Below are positions 5,890 through 8,233 of a DNA stretch of 8,233 nt, in pieces; position 1 is the first letter of the stretch; each line of letters opens with the position of its first letter. The translations under genes and the position numbers were made by a program. The DNA is from Aequorivita sp. (GTDB lineage Bacteria; Bacteroidota; Bacteroidia; Flavobacteriales; Flavobacteriaceae). Under the pieces are notes generated by a model. It was not told where the DNA came from, did not search any database, and saw only the letters and a program-made list of their open reading frames with translations. The stretch lies in assembly GCA_020435865.1 (NCBI GenBank), contig JAGQYZ010000446.1:1-8233 (forward strand), given 5' to 3'.

Positions 5890-6843
5890 ATGAAAGCTGC
5901 AATTCGCAGGCAATATTGTGCGCCCAATCAGATTAAAATTGAATCGATTGAGAAGCCAGTTCCAAAGGAGGGTGAAGTTTTAATAAAGGTAATTGCTACT
6001 ACCGTCAATAGAACAGATTGTGCAAACCTAACAGCCAAACCCTTCCTAATGAGATTTGTTCTGGGTTTTTTCAGACCAAGAAAAATAATACTGGGAACAG
6101 ATTTTGCAGGGGAAGTAATCGCAAAAGGTAAAAATGTGAAATCATTTGAAATCGGCGATAACGTATTTGGTTTTGTTGATACAGGTGCTGAATCGCAGGC
6201 TGAATATTTAAGCATACTAGAAGAAAATGTATTTCCTATACCCGAAACAATAGATTATAAAAACGCTGCCGCCAGCCTGGAAGGTGCGCATTATGCCTAT
6301 ACTTTTATACACAAGGTGAACATCCTAAAAGGGCAAAAGTTGCTAATTAATGGAGCAACTGGCGCTATTGGTTCTGCCCTACTGCAATTTGTAAGACAAT
6401 ATGATGTCAATATTACAGCTACGTGTAACACAAAAAATATTGCGCTAATAAAATCTTTAGGTGCCGATAAAATCTATGATTATACCAAAGAAGATTTCAC
6501 AACTACGAATGATACGTATGATTTTATTTTTGACGCCGTTGGCAAAAGTACTTTTGGAAAATGCAAGCCATTATTAAAAGAAAATGGGGTGTATATATCT
6601 TCTGAGTTAGGGCCTTATTCCCAGAATGTTTTTTATTCATTATTAGCTTCAATTTCAAATAAAAAAGTAATTTTTCCAATACCCTATAATAAGGATAAAA
6701 CAATACCATACATTAGTAATCTATTGGAACATAGGAAGTTCAAGCCTGTGATTGACAGCGAATATTCTTTACAAGATATAGCCAAAGCCTACGAATATGT
6801 AATTAAAGGAGAAAAAACTGGAAACGTTTTAATTAACATTTAA
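5890..6843 (+). CDS. Zinc-free medium-chain dehydrogenase/reductase, quinone oxidoreductase-like
   Basis: A 317-residue MDR-superfamily enzyme, probably cytosolic, using NAD(P)H to reduce a quinone, enal or similar carbonyl compound. The N-terminal GroES-like part begins MKAAIRRQY and carries VNRTDC (39-44) and GTDFAGEVIAKG (69-80). The nucleotide-binding Rossmann motif NGATGAIGSA is at about 154-163, followed by GADKIYDY and YDFIFDAVGK, all typical of the quinone-oxidoreductase branch. The structural-zinc cysteine cluster of zinc alcohol dehydrogenases is absent. The start at ATG 5890 is chosen because homologues begin MKAA; a GTG at 5854, directly after the previous stop, would add 12 unrelated residues. 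It lies 36 bp after the CAP gene in the same direction and could be co-transcribed, though its base composition is closer to the rest of the window. The substrate cannot be predicted. Confidence 0.9.
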   Translation: MKAAIRRQYCAPNQIKIESIEKPVPKEGEVLIKVIATTVNRTDCANLTAKPFLMRFVLGFFRPRKIILGTDFAGEVIAKGKNVKSFEIGDNVFGFVDTGAESQAEYLSILEENVFPIPETIDYKNAAASLEGAHYAYTFIHKVNILKGQKLLINGATGAIGSALLQFVRQYDVNITATCNTKNIALIKSLGADKIYDYTKEDFTTTNDTYDFIFDAVGKSTFGKCKPLLKENGVYISSELGPYSQNVFYSLLASISNKKVIFPIPYNKDKTIPYISNLLEHRKFKPVIDSEYSLQDIAKAYEYVIKGEKTGNVLINI

Positions 6844-6923
6844 AGAGAAACGAAAGCGCTATAATATTGATTAAGGAATTAAAACAACAAGCAAACAACT
6901 TACAAACAATTAAAAAAAATAAA

Positions 6924-7355
6924 ATGGCACAAATCAATCCTCACATTAACTTCAACGGAAATGCCGAAGAAGCATTCAATTTTTACAAATCAGTATTTGG
7001 TGGAGCGTTTACAACAATTATGCGTTTAAAGGACATAGCAAGTCCTGAATATCCAGTACCGGAAAAGGAAGCAAATAAAATAATGCACATAGCTTTGCCT
7101 ATTGGAAAAAACAGCTTAATGGGCAATGACGTACCAGAAAGTATGGGTAAAGTAAATGAGAATGAAAACAGGTCTAAGATTTCCATACATGCCGAAAGCA
7201 AAGAAGAAGCCAACAAATTGTTTAACGGGCTTTCAGCAGGTGGAAATATAGAAGTACCCCTTTGCGACAGTCCGTGGGGTTCCTATTTTGGAATGTTTAG
7301 GGACAAATACGGAATTGAATGGATGGTAGATTTTAGCCCAAAATTGAACCTTTAG
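6924..7355 (+). CDS. VOC-family protein, PhnB-like
   Basis: A 143-residue protein of the vicinal oxygen chelate (glyoxalase / bleomycin-resistance) fold, in the PhnB-like group. Typical features are the N-terminal INPHINFNGNAEEAFNFYKSVFGG (given here by positions 4-27, key residues His7 and Tyr21), IMHIALPIG with His55, and the closing WGSYFGMFRDKYGIEWM with Glu132. His7, His55 and Glu132 occupy positions that may bind a metal in related proteins, but many PhnB-like proteins have no demonstrated reaction. The ATG at 6924 gives the usual MAQINPH start; a TTG at 6867 would add an untypical 19-residue Lys/Gln-rich extension. It is 80 bp downstream of the dehydrogenase gene in the same orientation. 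The length is normal for the family. Confidence 0.9.
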   Translation: MAQINPHINFNGNAEEAFNFYKSVFGGAFTTIMRLKDIASPEYPVPEKEANKIMHIALPIGKNSLMGNDVPESMGKVNENENRSKISIHAESKEEANKLFNGLSAGGNIEVPLCDSPWGSYFGMFRDKYGIEWMVDFSPKLNL

Positions 7356-7546
7356 CATTAACAAAAAAATAAATATTGCTATCAAATCCTAAAGTAATCT
7401 CTTGTTCAATCCTATTTACCACTAGAGCGAAACCTGCGCAGAATTAATTTAAAAACCAAGCCTTTTCCTTAAGAAGGATATAAACTAATTATCACTACTC
7501 ACTTCTCATTTCTCACTATTTAAAAAATTACATTCATCAGATTTAA

Positions 7547-7628
7547 GTAAGGTTTACCTAATCTATATCTAAGGGATACTTAAGGGGTACTTAAGGTTTA
7601 CTTAAGGTTTACTTAAGGTATATGTAAG
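7547..7628. repeat. Tandem array of 11-bp units, seven full copies plus a partial
   Basis: The consensus unit is TTAAGGTTTAC. Unit starts are 7547, 7558, 7569, 7580, 7591, 7602 and 7613, with GTAAG left over at 7624-7628. Units 5 and 6 (7591-7612) are identical; the outer ones are diverged, the second most of all. The palindrome CTTAAG recurs at 7579, 7590, 7601 and 7612, exactly 11 bp apart and so on about the same face of the helix. The array starts about 210 bp and ends about 130 bp before the plug protein start codon. Confidence 0.9.
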
Positions 7629-7732
7629 AAATTCCTACAAAAAAGAATGACTTATTATAAAACAAAAAAAGCAAACCAAAAAACTTGTTTTGCATTCACA
7701 AAACCATCCATAGAAGAGGCACAAAATTTGTT

Positions 7733-7740
7733 TATCTTAG
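7733..7740 (+). promoter_or_regulatory. Possible -7 element for the T9SS plug gene
   Basis: TATCTTAG matches seven of eight positions of the Bacteroidota -7 pattern TAnnTTTG, counting the two free positions, and the context TATCTTAGCAC is typical of such promoters. It lies 17 bp before the ATG at 7758. No convincing -33 TTTG was seen at the expected spacing. Confidence 0.35.
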
Positions 7741-7757
7741 CACTATAAACCGTTATT

Positions 7758-8233
7758 ATGTCAAAAACACTTACCACAACCCTCCTTTTGTTGCTAATTG
7801 CCTTTCCTACTTTCTCCCAAATCATTGAAAAAGTAGAGCCTTCATACATCAGTACTATCCAGTTCAGTGGTGGTACAGACCAAAGCCAGTTACCCATCAT
7901 AAACTTGGGTAGCGGCCTAAAGCTTTCTTTTGACGCCCTAAATGGCGATGAAGAAGATTACTATTACACCATAACCCAATACAATTTTGATTGGTCTCCC
8001 ACCGATCTTTCCAAAAGTGAATACCTAGACGGTTTTGATGATGTGCGCATCCAAAACTACCAGAACTCTGTAAATACACTGCAAATATTTTCACATTACG
8101 AACTTACCATCCCCAACCGCGACACCCGAGCAATAAAAAAAAGTGGCAACTATCTGCTCAGTATATTCAATAGCGATGGTGAACTTATATTCACCCGGAA
8201 ATTTTTGGTGGTGGAAAACATTGCAAAAGTTGG
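7758..8233 (+). CDS. Type IX secretion system plug protein, DUF5103 family (3' end outside window)
   Basis: The frame is open from the ATG at 7758 to the right edge (158 residues plus two bases), so only about the first third is seen if the protein has the usual length of some 400 residues. Residues 1-20 form a signal peptide (MSKTLTTTLLLLLIAFPTFS, then Gln21). The following sequence IIEKVEPSYISTIQF, INLGSGLKLSFDAL, then YYYTITQYNFDWSPTDLSKSEYLDGFDD matches the N-terminal beta-sandwich of the DUF5103 family. Known members associate with the large outer-membrane translocon protein SprA and plug its channel in the absence of PorV. The end FTRKFLVVEN closes the first domain. The identification is by recognised family pattern, not by an alignment run. 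The gene is not visibly linked in function to its neighbours. Confidence 0.85.
   Translation, partial: MSKTLTTTLLLLLIAFPTFSQIIEKVEPSYISTIQFSGGTDQSQLPIINLGSGLKLSFDALNGDEEDYYYTITQYNFDWSPTDLSKSEYLDGFDDVRIQNYQNSVNTLQIFSHYELTIPNRDTRAIKKSGNYLLSIFNSDGELIFTRKFLVVENIAKV

Larger units (their letters stand above)
7356..7757. other. Gene-free region with a repeat array and upstream signals
   Basis: This 402-bp region contains no credible gene. It holds a short inverted repeat TCCTT-aag-AAGGA (7466-7478) without a T-run, a pyrimidine-rich stretch with repeated TCAC/CTCA words (about 7491-7517), the 11-bp repeat array at 7547-7628, an AT-rich hairpin (7671-7693), and a possible promoter element at 7733-7740. 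There is no clear terminator for the VOC gene. Confidence 0.7.

Noticed and set aside
5928..6215. Minus-strand open frame of 95 codons inside the dehydrogenase gene
   Set aside because: A shadow of the coding strand without protein features of its own.
6867..6923. TTG start extending the VOC protein by 19 residues
   Set aside because: The extension is Lys/Gln-rich and the ATG at 6924 gives the normal start.
7491..7517. Pyrimidine-rich run with repeated TCAC/CTCA words, considered as a tandem repeat
   Set aside because: The spacing is irregular and the units are too short to define a period.
7671..7693. Hairpin GCAAACCAA / TTGTTTTGC with a T-run on the minus strand, like an intrinsic terminator
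   Set aside because: It would terminate minus-strand transcription coming from the right, but the gene there is on the plus strand. The stem has a mismatch and is AT-rich. On the plus strand no T-run follows.
7655..8094. Minus-strand open frames opposite the plug protein gene
   Set aside because: They overlap a gene with a clear signal peptide and family pattern, and show no domain themselves.

Overview
The window is AT-rich DNA, probably from a Bacteroidota chromosome and most likely the class Flavobacteriia. The evidence is the first third of a type IX secretion system plug protein (DUF5103 type) at the right edge, a LytS/LytTR-type kinase-regulator pair, lipoprotein serine hydrolases typical of that phylum, and start codons mostly without a clear Shine-Dalgarno sequence. 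No RNA gene, insertion sequence or CRISPR array was seen.

Left part (1-2687, minus strand): two lipoprotein serine hydrolases of the class C beta-lactamase / penicillin-binding-protein-like fold. The first runs off the left edge and ends in what looks like the start of a TPR region. The second is complete and has altered second and third active-site motifs. Middle (3000-4717, plus strand): a four-helix membrane sensor histidine kinase of the LytS type overlaps its LytTR response regulator by four bases (ATGA), so the two form an operon divergent from hydrolase 2.

The most interesting signal is in the intergenic DNA. A stretch of about 104 bp upstream of hydrolase 1 (1304-1407) aligns without gaps, at about 67 % identity by hand count, with a stretch between hydrolase 2 and the kinase (2863-2966). 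Both copies keep a pair of 9-bp imperfect direct repeats separated by exactly 12 bp, which is the known layout of LytTR-domain binding sites. I infer that the regulator controls its own operon and one or both hydrolases. The ligand and the hydrolase substrate are unknown.

Right part (4915-7355, plus strand): a secreted protein joining an N-terminal three-repeat, beta-trefoil-like domain to a CAP (PR-1-like) domain, with G+C content clearly above its neighbours; then a zinc-free medium-chain quinone-oxidoreductase-like enzyme; then a small VOC/PhnB-like protein. They lie in the same direction, 36 and 80 bp apart, and may be co-transcribed, but nothing in the sequence ties them to one pathway. 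The gene-free stretch 7356-7757 holds an 11-bp tandem repeat array (7547-7628) and a possible promoter for the plug protein gene, which starts at 7758 and is cut by the right edge.
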